Positions 39,017 to 52,087 of a DNA stretch of 64,000 nt are shown here, one piece after another; position 1 is the stretch's first letter, and every line of letters starts with the position of its first letter. Made by a program: the position numbers and the translations under genes. Origin of the DNA: Prunella strophiata (lineage: Eukaryota > Chordata > Aves > Passeriformes > Prunellidae); NCBI GenBank assembly GCA_036583965.1, contig JAZBQD010000014.1:45565490-45629489 (forward strand), in the 5' to 3' direction. Under the pieces are notes generated by a model. It saw only the letters and a list, made by a program, of their open reading frames with translations, searched no databases and was not told where the DNA came from.

Positions 39017-41892
39017 CATAAGGCCACCATGGATCTCGATTCTACTCCAGAAACATTATTTTATTCCAATTCCTTGAATGACAGTTAAAACCAAATAATT
39101 TTTATATAAAACAATACATAGACATGCTACTATTTAAACAAAAAATCTTTCTCAATTGAAACAGTGTATTTTGGAATGATGGCTGCAGGCTGGAAGTGTC
39201 AAAATTATTCTACAATCTGTTATTCAAGCCACTCAACCTCAGTGAATATTTTACACAAGACAGAAGCACTTTAACTGAAGAAATAAGAAAGATTTATGCT
39301 AGAACACCATACGAGCTTGAGCTGGTGACTTATTAGCTAAAGCATTCACCAGAAAGAGAAAGGACATCAGATTAAATCATAACGAAGCAGAATTTCAACC
39401 TGGATCTCAGCTCTGTTTTTTTCTGCTACCTTTTGCAGAAACCCTATCTGATATATATGACACTGGTGCCCTTACTTTTGGTTGGAGAATCCCATAGAAA
39501 CTAGAATATAAAATCAGGTGTATAAATGCAAATACAGAAGCATGTTGACTCAAAAGTATATAAAAATGTAGTTTATGTACTTTAAATGGTACACCCTTCT
39601 CAGGTGCCTGGGACACACATGAAAACTCCATCTTGGTCCATATTTTATGCTTCACAGTGGCCAATAGCAAATTTCTGGGGAGGGACAGAAAATCAGGTCA
39701 GCTGTGTTGTTATGCTTCCCCAGAATGCTTTCACAAGTACCTTTACTGAGCAGAAGTCCCTGAGCATCATAGTGGAATCAAAAGGCTGAGATAAGACATC
39801 TGCAGTAGTAGTATGTTGAATTTCAATTATTTTACAATTCAGGTAAGATTTTCAATGATCTTTCAATTATTTGAAACATACTTTTCGTATTTGTTATGCT
39901 AAAAATACATTTTTAATATACAATCTGATTGAAAATACAATAGACAGCACGAAATGTGCTTCAAGAGTATCAAGAACATGATCAAAAAATTCTCTGCCAC
40001 ATGGCCATCCTCTTTTCCCCTTACACAGGAAATTACATCTGTGCATTTGACATAGAAGGATTTCTACTTAGATCTTTAACTATCACAGTACTCCACTTAG
40101 GGGTATCACCTTACCTCCTGGTGGCAAAATTAAGAGCAAGTTGCAGGCACTAACTTTTCAACACAAAACTTAATTCTTCTGCAAGCCTCAAGTTCATCTC
40201 ATTTCCCAGAACAAAGGAACAGATTATATTTTTACTATTTCAGTCAGTATGTCTCAGTATTTTAGTATAAACTGGGCCATGTGCATAAAAACATACTATT
40301 GATCTTCAAAACAGCAGAATGTTTTCTGTATGTTTATCTCACACATTGTCTGCTCACTCTATTAATAAACTTACATGTTGAAATAAAATATTAAATGTCC
40401 TTAAATGCATATAACACAAAGAACAGCCTCAAAGACTTGCCAAACATACTTCAAATTGTCCCAATGCTCATATTTCTTTACACAGTCCAACACCTTTTCT
40501 CTACACTGTTATGGAATGCATGCAGGGTCACTATGTCAAATCCTCCTGGGCCTAGAAAAGACACATAAATCCAAATACTTGACACTTAACTTTTGCAATT
40601 CTGTCTATCTATACCAGCAGCCCCTTCAAAGTTATTTATCAATGTCAATTAAGCATTGATCTTAAGGTATTGTAAACAATGTCAAAGTGAATTTTAACAC
40701 TAAAGGCAGGGTGAGAAAGGGCATAAATGTGTATTGCACAACAGTCTTCAGAAACAAAGGCTGGGTGAACATACAACCATAATCTACAAGTGTAAAGTCT
40801 ATATTCTGAAGTAAATTAAGCAGTGAATGTGTACTACTTTACATAAGAAAACACAGAAGCTTTTGTATTACATGCGTTGGAACAAAATGTACACTCAAAG
40901 TCAGATTTGTTTTACTCCACAAAAAGAAAGTACATACCAAAAATCTGGAAAGCATACATTTGATGCCACAAGTGGAATTGATGCCACAAGGTTTCAGTCC
41001 TTACTATAATTTGGGACCTGAAGGCAGTCTACAGGCTTCAGATTCTTGCAGAGCTACAGGGCAAAGAAGCAATTGCTAGTGTAAATTTTTTTTTTCCTTA
41101 TCGCTCTGAAGACACTTTTTTGCTAATATTCCCTCCAGTTGAGGTTATTGAAGTCAGAATAAGAAAGCCAGTGATTAGCCTGAATTTGCCAGGATGACAA
41201 GCTATTTATTATAAGGTACATATTACCTTCTAAATAACACTTTAAAGAAAAGGAAGAAAAGTTTTCTTTCTAGACAGCAGCTACAAAAAGTAAAAAAATT
41301 ATAAAACCTGTGGATTTTCAGTTTCATATATTTCTGCATAAATATCTCACAGGCTTGCCTAAGAATGCCATTAGGAATGTGTATTAATCCAACCATTCCA
41401 TTTCCCTTTCATTATAGATAAATTATATTCTTTATAGTTACAAACTTTATGTAAAAAAGTTAAATATTCATGCTCTGTAGGATTTTTCTCAGTGTTTACA
41501 TTTTCAAAGCCAACAGAAATTAGTCTGCTTCTAAAGATAACTGAAAGAGAAAAGGAAATATTTTCAAGGAAGATAAAATATGTAGAAAATCTCACTGATA
41601 TATTTTACTTTATACTCTGTGGATCTTCATCTTTCTGTAGAACAATGGTCCCCTGGATGTATGACAAGCTAAAAGTCTAAAGACATATTACTATATTAAC
41701 TTAATTTATTCTATCTGGATACCACTATAATACTCCAGACACCACAATCATTTTCTTTTCTTACTTGCAATAATTAACAGTAGAGAGCAAAAGATGGCTA
41801 AATTAATTTATAACTTTACAGTTTCTTATACTAATTATTTCCTCTTCTTGTATTTTAGGTCATCTTGTCGTTCCTGCAAACACTAATCAATC

Positions 41893-41922
41893 ATGGGATT
41901 TGAGGTTAATACTACTAAATAA
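41893..41922 (+). other. upstream ORF 1 in the LRRN3 leader (9 codons)
   Basis: The ATG has A at -3 and G at +4, a strong context. It reads nine codons to TAA at 41920-41922. The next ATG follows with no gap. If the leader is transcribed, this frame should be initiated efficiently and should limit flow to the main start. Confidence 0.4.
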
Positions 41923-42132
41923 ATGAATTGTTTAATCTCCTATGACCATCTATACATACTTCATCTTCACAAAGCTCATCAATTTTATGTTATCAAGGAC
42001 AAAGTGACCTTCATTTCCACAAAATGCTTCTTACTACTGGACAAGTTGGTTACAAATTTATCACTTATCCTCAGGAAGGAAGTCCTTCATGATCGTCATT
42101 TGATAAATGCAAGATTGTGCTTTATTAATTGA
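41923..42132 (+). other. upstream ORF 2 in the LRRN3 leader (69 codons)
   Basis: It starts directly after the stop of the preceding frame (TAA/ATG) and ends with TGA 77 bases before the LRRN3 start. The ATG has T at -3, a weak context. The predicted peptide is basic and hydrophobic with no domain I recognise. It is more likely regulatory or chance than a functional protein. Confidence 0.3.
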
Positions 42133-42209
42133 CCAGGTCATACTGAATTCCAAGACTATAATTTTGGAACACTAAAGGGTCTGTTACTTTCCTGAACATT
42201 TGAGCTAAG

Positions 42210-44336
42210 ATGAAGGACCTGCAACTCAAAATTAATTTACTGCTTGGTCTAGTTACCACTGCTCTACTACAAGCTGTAGGAAGAAAAGCAGACTGCCCGG
42301 AGTCATGTATATGTGAAATCAGACCATGGTTCACTCCCAGGTCTGTCTACATGGAAGCTCCAACAGTGGACTGTAATGATTTAGGCCTTTTTCATTTTCC
42401 AGCCACGCTGCCTGCTGACACACAAGTTCTACTTCTACAAACTAACAATATTGCAAAAATTGAACACTCAGTAGACTTCCCAGTGAATTTAACTGGTCTA
42501 GATTTATCTCAGAACAATTTATCTTCACTGACCAGTATTAATCTTAGAAAGATACCACAGTTACTGTCAGTGTACCTTGAAGAAAACAAACTTACTGAGC
42601 TCCCTGAAGAATGTCTCTCTGGACTCAACAATTTACAAGAGCTTTATATTAATCATAATCTGCTTTCTGTGATTGCACCAGGAGCTTTCATAGGCCTCAA
42701 TAATCTTCTCAGACTTCATCTCAATTCAAATGGTCTGCAAGTGATCAACAGAAAGTGGTTTGAAGCTACGCCTAATCTTGAAATTCTAATGATTGGAGAA
42801 AATCCAATAATCAGAATTGAAGACATGAACTTCAAGCCTCTTAGCAATCTGCGCAGCCTAGTTTTAGCAGGTATAAATCTCACTGAAATACCAGATAATG
42901 CTTTGGCTGGCCTTGACAACTTAGAAAGCATTTCCTTTTATGACAACAGATTTGTTAGAGTGCCTCACATCGCTCTTCAAAAGGCTACAAATCTTAAATT
43001 TCTGGACCTAAATAAGAATCCCATTAACAGAATACGACGAGGAGATTTTAGCAATATGCTGCATCTAAAAGAGTTAGGAATTAATAACATGCCTGAACTG
43101 ATTTCTATAGATAGCCTTGCTGTTGATAATTTGCCAGATTTAAGAAAAATAGAAGCAACCAATAACCCCAGATTATCATACATTCACCCCAATGCATTCT
43201 ACAGACTTCCCAAGCTGGAATCGCTCATGCTCAACAGCAACGCGCTGAGTGCGCTGTACCGCAGTACAGTGGAGTCCCTGCCCAACCTCAAAGAAGTCAG
43301 CATCCACAGCAATCCCATTAGATGTGACTGTGTCATCCGCTGGATTAACATGAATAAAACAAACATTCGGTTCATGGAGCCGGAGTCCCTGTTTTGTGTA
43401 GACCCGCCTGAATTCCAAGGTCAGAATGTGAGACAGGTACACTTTCGGGAAATGATGGAAATCTGTCTTCCTCTGATAGCTCCTGAAAGTTTTCCATCTA
43501 CATTGGATTTAAAAGCTGGCAGCCATATTTCTTTGCACTGCAGAGCAACAGCAGAACCAGAACCTGAAATCTACTGGATAACACCATCAGGACACAAACT
43601 TTTGCCTAATACTATCACTGATAAGTACTACATTCATTCCGAAGGAACCTTAGACATCAGTGATGTAACACAAAGAGAAAGTGGCTTATACACGTGTATA
43701 GCAACAAATTTAGTTGGGGCAGACCTAAAGTCAGTCATGATTAAAGTCGACGGCTCTTTCCCTCAGGAACACAATGGATCTTTAAATATTAAAATAAAAG
43801 ACATAAAATCTAATTCTGTTTTGGTTTCATGGAAAGCAAGTTCTAAAATTTTTAAGTCCAGTGTTAGATGGACAGCCTTTCCAAAAGCTGAAGACTCCCG
43901 GGCTGCACAGAGTGCTCGAATACCATCTGATATAAAGGTATATAACCTTACACATCTAAATCCATCAACTGAATACAAAATTTGTATAGACATTCCCACT
44001 ATCTATTCTCAGAACAGGAAACAATGTGTCAATGTAACCACAAAAGGACTGGACTTGGAAGTGAAAGGCTATGAAAAGAACAACATAATAGGATTCCTTG
44101 CCGGCCTTGGTGCTCTTTTGGGAATCATATCTGTGATATATCTCTACAGCTGCATCTCTCAAGATATGAACTATGGCATTGGACACAGCTATCTAAGGAA
44201 TTACCTGAAGAAACAATCCTTTTCACTCAATGAGCTTTATCCTCCTCTAATCACTCTTTGGGACATGGGCAAAGAAAAAAGCACAGCAATGGAAGTAAAA
44301 GCAACTGTAATAGGTGTACCAACAAATGTGTCATAA
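42210..44336 (+). CDS. LRRN3: LRRN3, leucine-rich repeat neuronal protein 3
   Basis: Type I membrane protein of neurons, placed at the cell surface and on endosomes; the mammalian protein is reported to promote EGF-dependent MAPK signalling. Complete 708-codon frame in one exon, the same length as mammalian LRRN3 as I recall it. Residues 1-22 are a signal peptide (hydrophobic about 8-22). The LRRNT cap has C29, C33, C35 and C55. About 12 leucine-rich repeats span 70-365. The LRRCT cap has C372, C374, C396 and C419. An Ig-like domain (about 423-514) has C444, W456 and C496. A fibronectin III domain (about 523-613) has W541. One transmembrane helix lies at about 625-648, followed by a 59-residue tail with the YxxPhi endocytosis motif YPPL (677-680). 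Extracellular N-X-S/T sites include N93, N103, N223, N382, N522, N579 and N608. The start has A at -3 and is followed at once by the signal peptide. LRRN1 and LRRN2 are less likely because length and tail fit LRRN3. Confidence 0.97.
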   Translation: MKDLQLKINLLLGLVTTALLQAVGRKADCPESCICEIRPWFTPRSVYMEAPTVDCNDLGLFHFPATLPADTQVLLLQTNNIAKIEHSVDFPVNLTGLDLSQNNLSSLTSINLRKIPQLLSVYLEENKLTELPEECLSGLNNLQELYINHNLLSVIAPGAFIGLNNLLRLHLNSNGLQVINRKWFEATPNLEILMIGENPIIRIEDMNFKPLSNLRSLVLAGINLTEIPDNALAGLDNLESISFYDNRFVRVPHIALQKATNLKFLDLNKNPINRIRRGDFSNMLHLKELGINNMPELISIDSLAVDNLPDLRKIEATNNPRLSYIHPNAFYRLPKLESLMLNSNALSALYRSTVESLPNLKEVSIHSNPIRCDCVIRWINMNKTNIRFMEPESLFCVDPPEFQGQNVRQVHFREMMEICLPLIAPESFPSTLDLKAGSHISLHCRATAEPEPEIYWITPSGHKLLPNTITDKYYIHSEGTLDISDVTQRESGLYTCIATNLVGADLKSVMIKVDGSFPQEHNGSLNIKIKDIKSNSVLVSWKASSKIFKSSVRWTAFPKAEDSRAAQSARIPSDIKVYNLTHLNPSTEYKICIDIPTIYSQNRKQCVNVTTKGLDLEVKGYEKNNIIGFLAGLGALLGIISVIYLYSCISQDMNYGIGHSYLRNYLKKQSFSLNELYPPLITLWDMGKEKSTAMEVKATVIGVPTNVS

Positions 44337-44915
44337 ATATGTCAGTATATCACTTACTTTCTGAAATAAAAAGCACATGACTCTATTTGTGCTGAATGAA
44401 AAGGCAACAAGAAAAAAATATTTCTCTTAGGAATTAGATGCCTGGACTTTGTTGCTGCCAACAAATGGAATATATATGACTCAGTATGAGAGAAGAATTT
44501 TAATTAACTGGCTTCTAAGGGTATTCTACCAACCAAATAAAATTATCTTCATATTCTAGAACTTTCATGGGACTTTTAAGTCTGGAATACAGTGGAAGTA
44601 GCCAAGAACATTTTCTGTATTTTTTTTTAAATTATTATATAAAAGTAGTGGAACTGAGCAATACCTCCTCCTGTGCTGTATTACACAAAATAGCCACGAG
44701 TTTTTGCAGTGAACAGATACTAGGATTGACATATGGTGTAATGAAATGGACAAATTCTGTAGAGTAGACACAGTGAGTATGTGAATTTTTTTTAATGAGA
44801 AAATACATTTTTGATTAAAATCAAAATACTTTTTGTCCTGTTTATTTCTAAAGAAAACACCCATCATTCTGGGAGCTTCTTGTCTGACAATAAACAAACT
44901 GCAACCCAACGTCTG
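44337..44915 (+). other. LRRN3: LRRN3 3' UTR with candidate poly(A) signals
   Basis: AATAAA hexamers occur at 44365-44370, 44536-44541 and 44889-44894. The last would give a 3' UTR of roughly 570 bases, in line with what I recall for the mammalian gene. Longer forms using hexamers further downstream (for example near 45605) cannot be excluded. The end coordinate is nominal. Confidence 0.5.
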
Positions 44916-46043
44916 ATAAAATATCTCTTTACATATTCTCCCATGAAAATGCTAATCTGAGCACAAAGGATATTTTTGCTGATTTTAGGTTGTATAGTAT
45001 TTCTAACACAAACGTAAGTTTAGGGATAGTTTTTTATCAAATTCTATTTACTCTAAGAACATTATAAAGGCAAAAGTTCTGTTGGAGATGAGGCCACTTA
45101 AACCCACTTAAATCAGATTTCAGCATGAATATTGGTTAATGAATAGTTCTTTGATGCTTTTATTTTATACACTTTTATGTATCTGTGTGAAATACTTCTG
45201 TTCTTTTAGCAGCATGTGAGCCTGCAGATCTTTATTTCATTATATCTGTATTACATCATTTTATTACTAGAAAAAAGCAGTTTCTTCTAGAATACATGGC
45301 ATTGCTTTCCATGACAGTACTGTGAACCACCATCCATATGAACATGACATCTTTAATCTCTACACAGAAACATCTCCCTGGTATTAGCCATTTTCCATGA
45401 CCAAGGACATTTTTTATGTCAAAATCCCCACAGAAGCAACAAGTGAGCAGTGGAATTCTTGTGTAGCTATATATAAAAATTGACAGCTATTCCTTCTACA
45501 GATATCATACATAAGCCTGAAGTCCCTAGGAAGTAATAAATCTGCCTTGTAGCTTTAATAGCATAATGCATATTAACTTGTATTTTTGCACAAACATGCA
45601 CAAAAATAAAAGTAACAGCAGTTTTTTCAGCAAAGTAGAATCTCTTAAAAATCATAGAAATAACTTAGTTGTGCTGAAGTATGCTTTTTCATAATCTCCT
45701 CATTTATACGAAGGTTGTTTTTTTCTACACAAGGCATAGGGCTAAAATTTTCATGTATTTCATTAATTGGGATGTTTACTCTCTTTAATTGAGGAAGAAA
45801 CTGATAAGGAACTATACTTAATTTCCTCAGAAACAGAAAAGCATTGTTACACACTTAGTGTTTCCATTTATTTCGTATTTTTCTCTCAGGAATTCATTAA
45901 AATGCTTTAATGCATTAATGCATAAAAAGCAGTACTTACTGGTTATTCAAACCAGAATAATAGAAGTAGATTAAATTTTCTTTGGCATTTGACAGCAAAC
46001 CTCATTCTAAAATGTACCACTAATGAAAGAGAGAAGGCAAACT

Positions 46044-46096
46044 TCTGGCTAGATACAATACTGAATTTGAAATATCTGGCTAGATACAATACTGAA
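46044..46096. repeat. direct repeat (22 bp, period 31)
   Basis: TCTGGCTAGATACAATACTG plus AA occurs at 46044-46065 and identically at 46075-46096. The perfect identity suggests a recent local tandem duplication. Confidence 0.95.
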
Positions 46097-49000
46097 AAAT
46101 ACAATAAAGAAAAAATATTCATTACTTTATATCACTTTTTTCTATCAGCTACTAGATTGAATTATAATGTTTTATTCATAAAAATATTAAGCAATTATTT
46201 TTTGGTAAAGAATTTGCTGCCATTTAAAAAATATAAATTGCAATATTTCATCAGCTAACACAGTCAAATGCTATCTTATATAAGAACATTTCAGTTACTA
46301 GTTTAGATAAAATTCTGTAAAATCATAACTCAAAAAAATACCCATAAAACCTAGATAAGAGATTGGAGAAAAATATGTTGATTTATATCTTAAAAGGAAA
46401 TTTCCATTTCCAAAATTCTCTAATAAAACTTACTCTGCTTGTGTAGCCTGAAGTAATGACCTCAAGAAAACTTAAAAGAGAAATTGGGATTCTTCCCATA
46501 ATGTTGTGCTGGCCAGTAAGACACAAGGATCAACAATAATTTTATAAGATATCCTTTTTTATCTGAAGCCAGAAGAGACATTTCTGAAAAAGGTTGCTAT
46601 ATAGTACAGAAAAAAAGTTCACATACCAGACAATTCTAGAAGAGCTGTGAGAAAAAAAATTGAAAAGCAACACTGTAAGACATAAGGAACAAAATAATTC
46701 TTATTATTGAACTGAATAGAGTGGATGTGTGGCACTGACAAAACAAGAAATATTACATGGAAGAAAGTATACAGTAAGTATGAAAAGTACATAATTAAAA
46801 TTTCAGAAGACAGTTTGAAGGAAATAGCTAAATGGAATAAAAGAGATAGCCATTGAACACAACCCAAAAGAGCCAAAAAGAGACTGAAAGTTCATCTCAT
46901 GCTAAAGATTAGAAAACATACTTGAAAAAATAAAACAATTGCATGCAGCTTTTGTAGAAGTCAGAAACCAGATGACTAAAAATATATCCAGAGTAAAAAA
47001 ATTTCTGGTGTTACCTGCTAGGTAGGAAAAAAAAAAAAAACCCACATCTTTCTAGAATACAGGTTGACCTTCCAAAACTAGTGTTTTGGTAGGTCAGTTG
47101 ACTGATGTACCAAATGTGTAATTTGAATAGCTTTTCCTTTAATACCATTGGAACCAATTTTCTCAGGAAAAGACTACATAGATACTCAGGGAAAATGCTA
47201 TAACAACAACAACAAAAAGAGAAGGATTATCAAAACAAGAGAAAGATAATCTAAACATTCAGTAAACATGGAATCAAGACAGAGAACAAACATTAAGCTA
47301 GATGACAAAGTTTGTGAAAATTAAAGGAAAAAAACACCAAGCTTCATTTCCACATATTGCAACTATATAAGTTAGATATTTAACAAGAGAATTGCAATTA
47401 CTCATTTATATGGATAAATCCAATATATTACTGAAACTGGGCAAGCTTTGCATGATTGGAATGTTAAAATACACAATCATAACCTGTCTAGTCAGAACTG
47501 TGCTTTGAAACTAAGACTTGAGCTATTCCCTTCACCTTCAATAAAAATTCTAAAGGAGTTGAGTCCTCTTCAATGTTTCCATTATAGTGAAAACCAAGTA
47601 CCAGACTATATTCTCTCCATGTTTAGCTGCACTTCAGTATTCTGAGACAAATGTATAAGCAACCTTTGTAAATAGCATAGGCATACAGTAAAACTAGTAA
47701 TTAATAATGCAAACAGACCCTATGGTGTGCAACTGACCATGGTTATGTTATTTTTCTGGCTACATTAAGTAGCGTTCCATTTCTACAGCTCGGGTGACCA
47801 ATAAGAGATAGAAGGTTAAGCCAACTAGACATCATGTTTGAAAGACTTGTTCTTTTGATCAATCAAGAAAAACTTTAAATAAATGTGATGTACATCCACC
47901 TACTCAACTACAATATTCTCAGAGAGATATAAAGCTGCAGATATGTTGAAGTACCTTCAAAGCAACCGAAATCTTTTATTAAGTCATTCTTTCCTTCCTT
48001 CAGAAAAAGCTGAAAACTACAAATTAAATTCTTCTTTCAGCTAAAAAATGCTTTTTAAAAATGTTCTCTTGCTTATCTTTCTGTCTCTCAGCTTCAATTA
48101 TTTTTAGACCCTTTTTCCCAAAGCCCTTTTCTTTGCCTTGATGCGAATTCTCTGTTCCCTTCCATGCTCCCAGTGGGTTCTTTGCTTATTTCCTGCTACT
48201 ATTGTTGCCAGACTGTCACATCATTTCCAACAGTTCCCAGTAAGGACAGATGTTGTCTGACTTTCTAAAAAAATTATCAATGAAATATAATACTTGGAGG
48301 CAATATATCTGAATAGAGAAATACAATTATTAAAGAAAGACCTGGCATTCTTATAGAAAAACCTAGTTGTCAAGCTGATCAGGTAATGAGATTAAGCATC
48401 TCTCAAGGAAACAAAAAGCAGAAATAATGTAACAACATTCCAATGAAAATAATAATATGGGAGTTAGATAAAGCTGGAAGGGTACGCAATTTGGGCAGAT
48501 GGCCTGTTCCTGATCCTAAAATAGCTGATGTTCTTTTTAACATTACAGTTTAGATAAGTGGAAAACAACCCCATCTGCCTCACCCTTACATAGCTATTGT
48601 TTGTTATCCACCTTAATGACAATTTCAAACTGTGCTCCAAATAGCCATAATGCTTTTGTGAATCACAAAAGTACGTAAAATTCAGTGCTGATGTCTTCAT
48701 CTATACACATTTCTTATGGACCAGACATAGATTATATAAAGAAAGCCTTTCAGCATTCATATACTACACTTCACAGGTCAAAGAGTTTGCAGTTTTGTCA
48801 TTTAGCATGTGAGCACAAGTCAGATTCTGTGAGATGGCTGTTGAGAATAACTTTTGAGGGCAGAATCTTGTCATAACTTTTTATTTTTTGGTATGAAATT
48901 TTACTCTGTGCTGTTAATATTTATAACTTCTTTTTGTTTTTGTCTCTAGTGTGAATGTCAGGTAAACTTAAAAACACACAGCTGAATACTTTATAACGCC

Positions 49001-52000
49001 AGAGAAAGTAAGTTACTGTCTGAAGTCTATTAAAGACAGCTAAAACATGCTTTTGACATAATGGTGGAATTATTTCATAGGACACAGAAACAGATTATGA
49101 AAATAATCTATTCCAATCTAATTCTAAATATCTAACATTTAAATGGAATATAAAGGGGCTACAAATAGAGTCAAAATTATCACTTTTAATTAAATGCAAA
49201 GTGCCCAATAACCATGCCAAATAAAAAACCTCAACCATTTAGAGTTAGTCTGACTATAGTAAAGGAACAAACATCATTAAATTAGAAGTAATCAGCTATG
49301 TTTTTCTTTATGTACCAGGTAATAAAAGGACTAAGTTGAATTGTTACTATCAATTATAGTCTCTTAGATTAATATTACCTTAACAATTAATATAAAATGG
49401 GATGTCAAATTCTTACATAATTTATTTCATAAATGCTCTGAAGGTATTCATGATAAGTGCATGCCCATTTTTAGCAAACTAAGTGCTATATTGAATATTC
49501 ATGTGTTACACAATGTGTTCCAAAATATGAAATAATGCTTTCTCCTAAAATACCTGCTTGCACAATTTAAACTAACAATGCCTAAAATATATTGCACATG
49601 CACACCACTATCCCAATTCCATTTATTCTACAAGAAGTTAAAAGGATTTCTTTACTCAAGCTAAAATAAACTGTATCCCCAGGACTTCCAGACTCTTTGT
49701 TTGACAAGTTCACAATAGTACAGAACAATGTCACAACACTTATAAATCTATCATGTCCAATTCAGCCTTTCAGACTGCTGAAGTCCAATTTAAAATTACT
49801 TCCTTTCTACCTTCCAAGAAATTCAACCTCTCTTGTACCCTTCACATTTCATTCCTTCACTCAGCAATCATCTACTGTTTGCTTACACAAAATTACATCA
49901 GCAGCAGCCCTCCTTTTTAAATATTTTCTACTTCATTAATACTTCATCTTTTTTCCCAGCCTCCTATGAACTAGACTACTTCCAGAGTATCCTACTTCCT
50001 ACACTACTTCTAGAGTATTCTTCTTTATGACCTTTGTTATCATTTTGTAATTATGGTAATATGGGAGAAAAAATTCCAAAATACAACATAACAAAAAACC
50101 TGAATTGCTCTATGGATTTGAAGGCAAATTTCAAGTGTAGCCAGAGGAAAATTGTAACCCTGAAAATTCTGCAGTCTATTCCCCAACCTACTTCAGCAGT
50201 CAGCTCTGCTTCAATAGTATTATGCTAGCTAAAGCTCCCTTTCTTCCCCTTGGTCTTAAGAAAGCTGACTAAAATGGAGGATGTTCACTACAGGTAGAGT
50301 AATTGGAAGTTATTTGTAGCTTTTGCCACACCTGGATTATTAAGAAAAAAAAAAACAGAAAGAGAATAATCTTATTATTCATCCAGCTTTTGAAAAGCAT
50401 ACAACAATTTACAAGTATATATCAATAAACACATCACACCAAAGTACATACACCAAGGATTAAACACCTCTGCAATTAACTAAAGGTTTAGAACAAAAGA
50501 AATAGAAATATATTGTCAAAAGGTTGTAAATATTTTCTCTACCATGCTGAGAGGTAGACAACTACCCACCAGTACTTCCTCATTTAGGTGTGTAATTTCC
50601 ACTGAATTTAACAGATACAAGTCTCCAACCTGTTAAGGTAGTTTGGACATTACAAAGCATGCCCCTTGATGACCAAAAGCCTGGCCATATCAACTTATCC
50701 ACCTGACCGAGAGCCATCAAGAATTTTCATCTGCACAGCTCTACTAAAGACAATATAAATGCAATATACATCATTCATTTAATTGAAAATGTTACATATA
50801 TTTTTAATTAAGACAAAATGGTAAAAGAACAATATTATTTATTTAAAATGCTTAGAATAGAATATTTTGTGGAGAGCATCTGTTTTAGGATTAAATAATT
50901 CAATATCCATCAAAGAAATTCTGGAGAGTGAAGAAAATTAAACACCAGCAAAGAAATTCTCTATATTCAGATATTATCTAGCTAAAAAAAAATAATATGC
51001 CATACAATATATTCTACATGACTGTATTTTAAGACATCACAAACAATATAGGTTTACTTCAGATTCTTATTCCCCCTGAACTAAAAGGTTTCCAATAGAG
51101 TGTTCTGGCTATTCATCTCTACTATAAATTTGCATCCTACAGAATTTCTTGGGCTTCAATTTGTCTTCTTCTTCCTTTTATCTCCTTCATTTAATTTTTT
51201 TTTTTTTTGCTTCAGTTATCTTACACATGAGAATTCTTTGTTCTTGTATGTCATGCAACATTGTGATCCCACTACCAGCATTTCTTTTTTATCATTCTAG
51301 CAAAGAACTCTACTTTTCTCTTGCCAAAATTTATATTCCACCACCCTGGTTGTGTATAAATAATCTAAAGGCTTCTTGCTAGAACACTTACATTAAAATG
51401 ACAAACTTTATGTATAATGTGATGAATTTATGATTAGTAGGGTTTTGCCTTAAACAAGTGTGTGAAAACTTTATCAAAAATATTTAGAAAATCAACAAAA
51501 TATAGGAAGGAAAAAAATACTTTAAAAAAAAAATGATAAATTAGAATCCTTCATATGTTGCTAAAATAAAGTGTGGACCATGTAAGCATTACAGTTAAAA
51601 GTGAGGAAAAATTATAAGTTTTAGATACTCAAAGGGAGATAAGTGAACAGTTAAAACCAATTGTAACATAAGATGGAAAAATACTTTAGAATACACCAGA
51701 AAAGAGCTGTAAAAATGTGGCCAAATGCCTGAAACTGCTAAAAGAACAAGTTTGCAACATGATCAAATCAATAAATAAGAGGAAAAATAAGTTGAATGAA
51801 CAAAGAAGTGCTACAAGTAGGTTTAAAGATAGTGATGAAGAAAAATAGGATGAACAAAAGGTATAAGAAAGAAAAGGAACAAGTGAAGGCACTGTGTTAA
51901 CAGCCCATTCTGGAAACACAATAATTAAATGTAGAAACAGACTAATCAGTAGCCAAGCAAATTTTAAGCAAGAATAATTATCAGACAGTATTATCAGAAT

Positions 52001-52071
52001 TTAAGAAAAATTAATAATGAAGACATAAAGAAAGATTCAAGGAAAACAAGTGAGCTTGAAGATACCATACA

Positions 52072-52087
52072 ATATATATATATATAT
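52072..52087. repeat. (TA)n microsatellite
   Basis: About eight alternating AT units. Confidence 0.85.

Larger units (their letters stand above)
13706..41858 (+). other. LRRN3: large 5' intron of LRRN3
   Basis: The interval runs from the GTAAGT donor at 13706 to the acceptor CTTCTTGTATTTTAG ending at 41858. It is mostly unique AT-rich sequence without supportable genes. Notable contents, annotated separately, are a candidate small exon (15917-15972), a 32-bp palindrome (20839-20870), three short CR1 3' tails, an RFX-type X-box (23517-23530), small direct repeats, and the 0.9-kb duplication at 33221-35162. The longest open frames inside (156 codons at 23339-23809; 150 codons on the - strand at 37438-37890) show no recognisable domain and are taken as chance. 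Confidence 0.6.
41859..42209 (+). other. LRRN3: 5' UTR part of the LRRN3 coding exon
   Basis: A pyrimidine-rich acceptor (TTTCCTCTTCTTGTATTTTAG) ends at 41858, 351 bp before the start codon. No better acceptor lies closer to the ATG; a weaker TTATCCTCAG at 42065-42074 is possible and would remove most of the upstream frames. Two upstream ORFs (41893-41922 and 41923-42132) lie in this leader. Confidence 0.6.

Noticed and set aside
42065..42074. Alternative splice acceptor TTATCCTCAG before the LRRN3 start
   Set aside because: Its pyrimidine tract is weaker than that of the acceptor ending at 41858, so it is kept only as an alternative.
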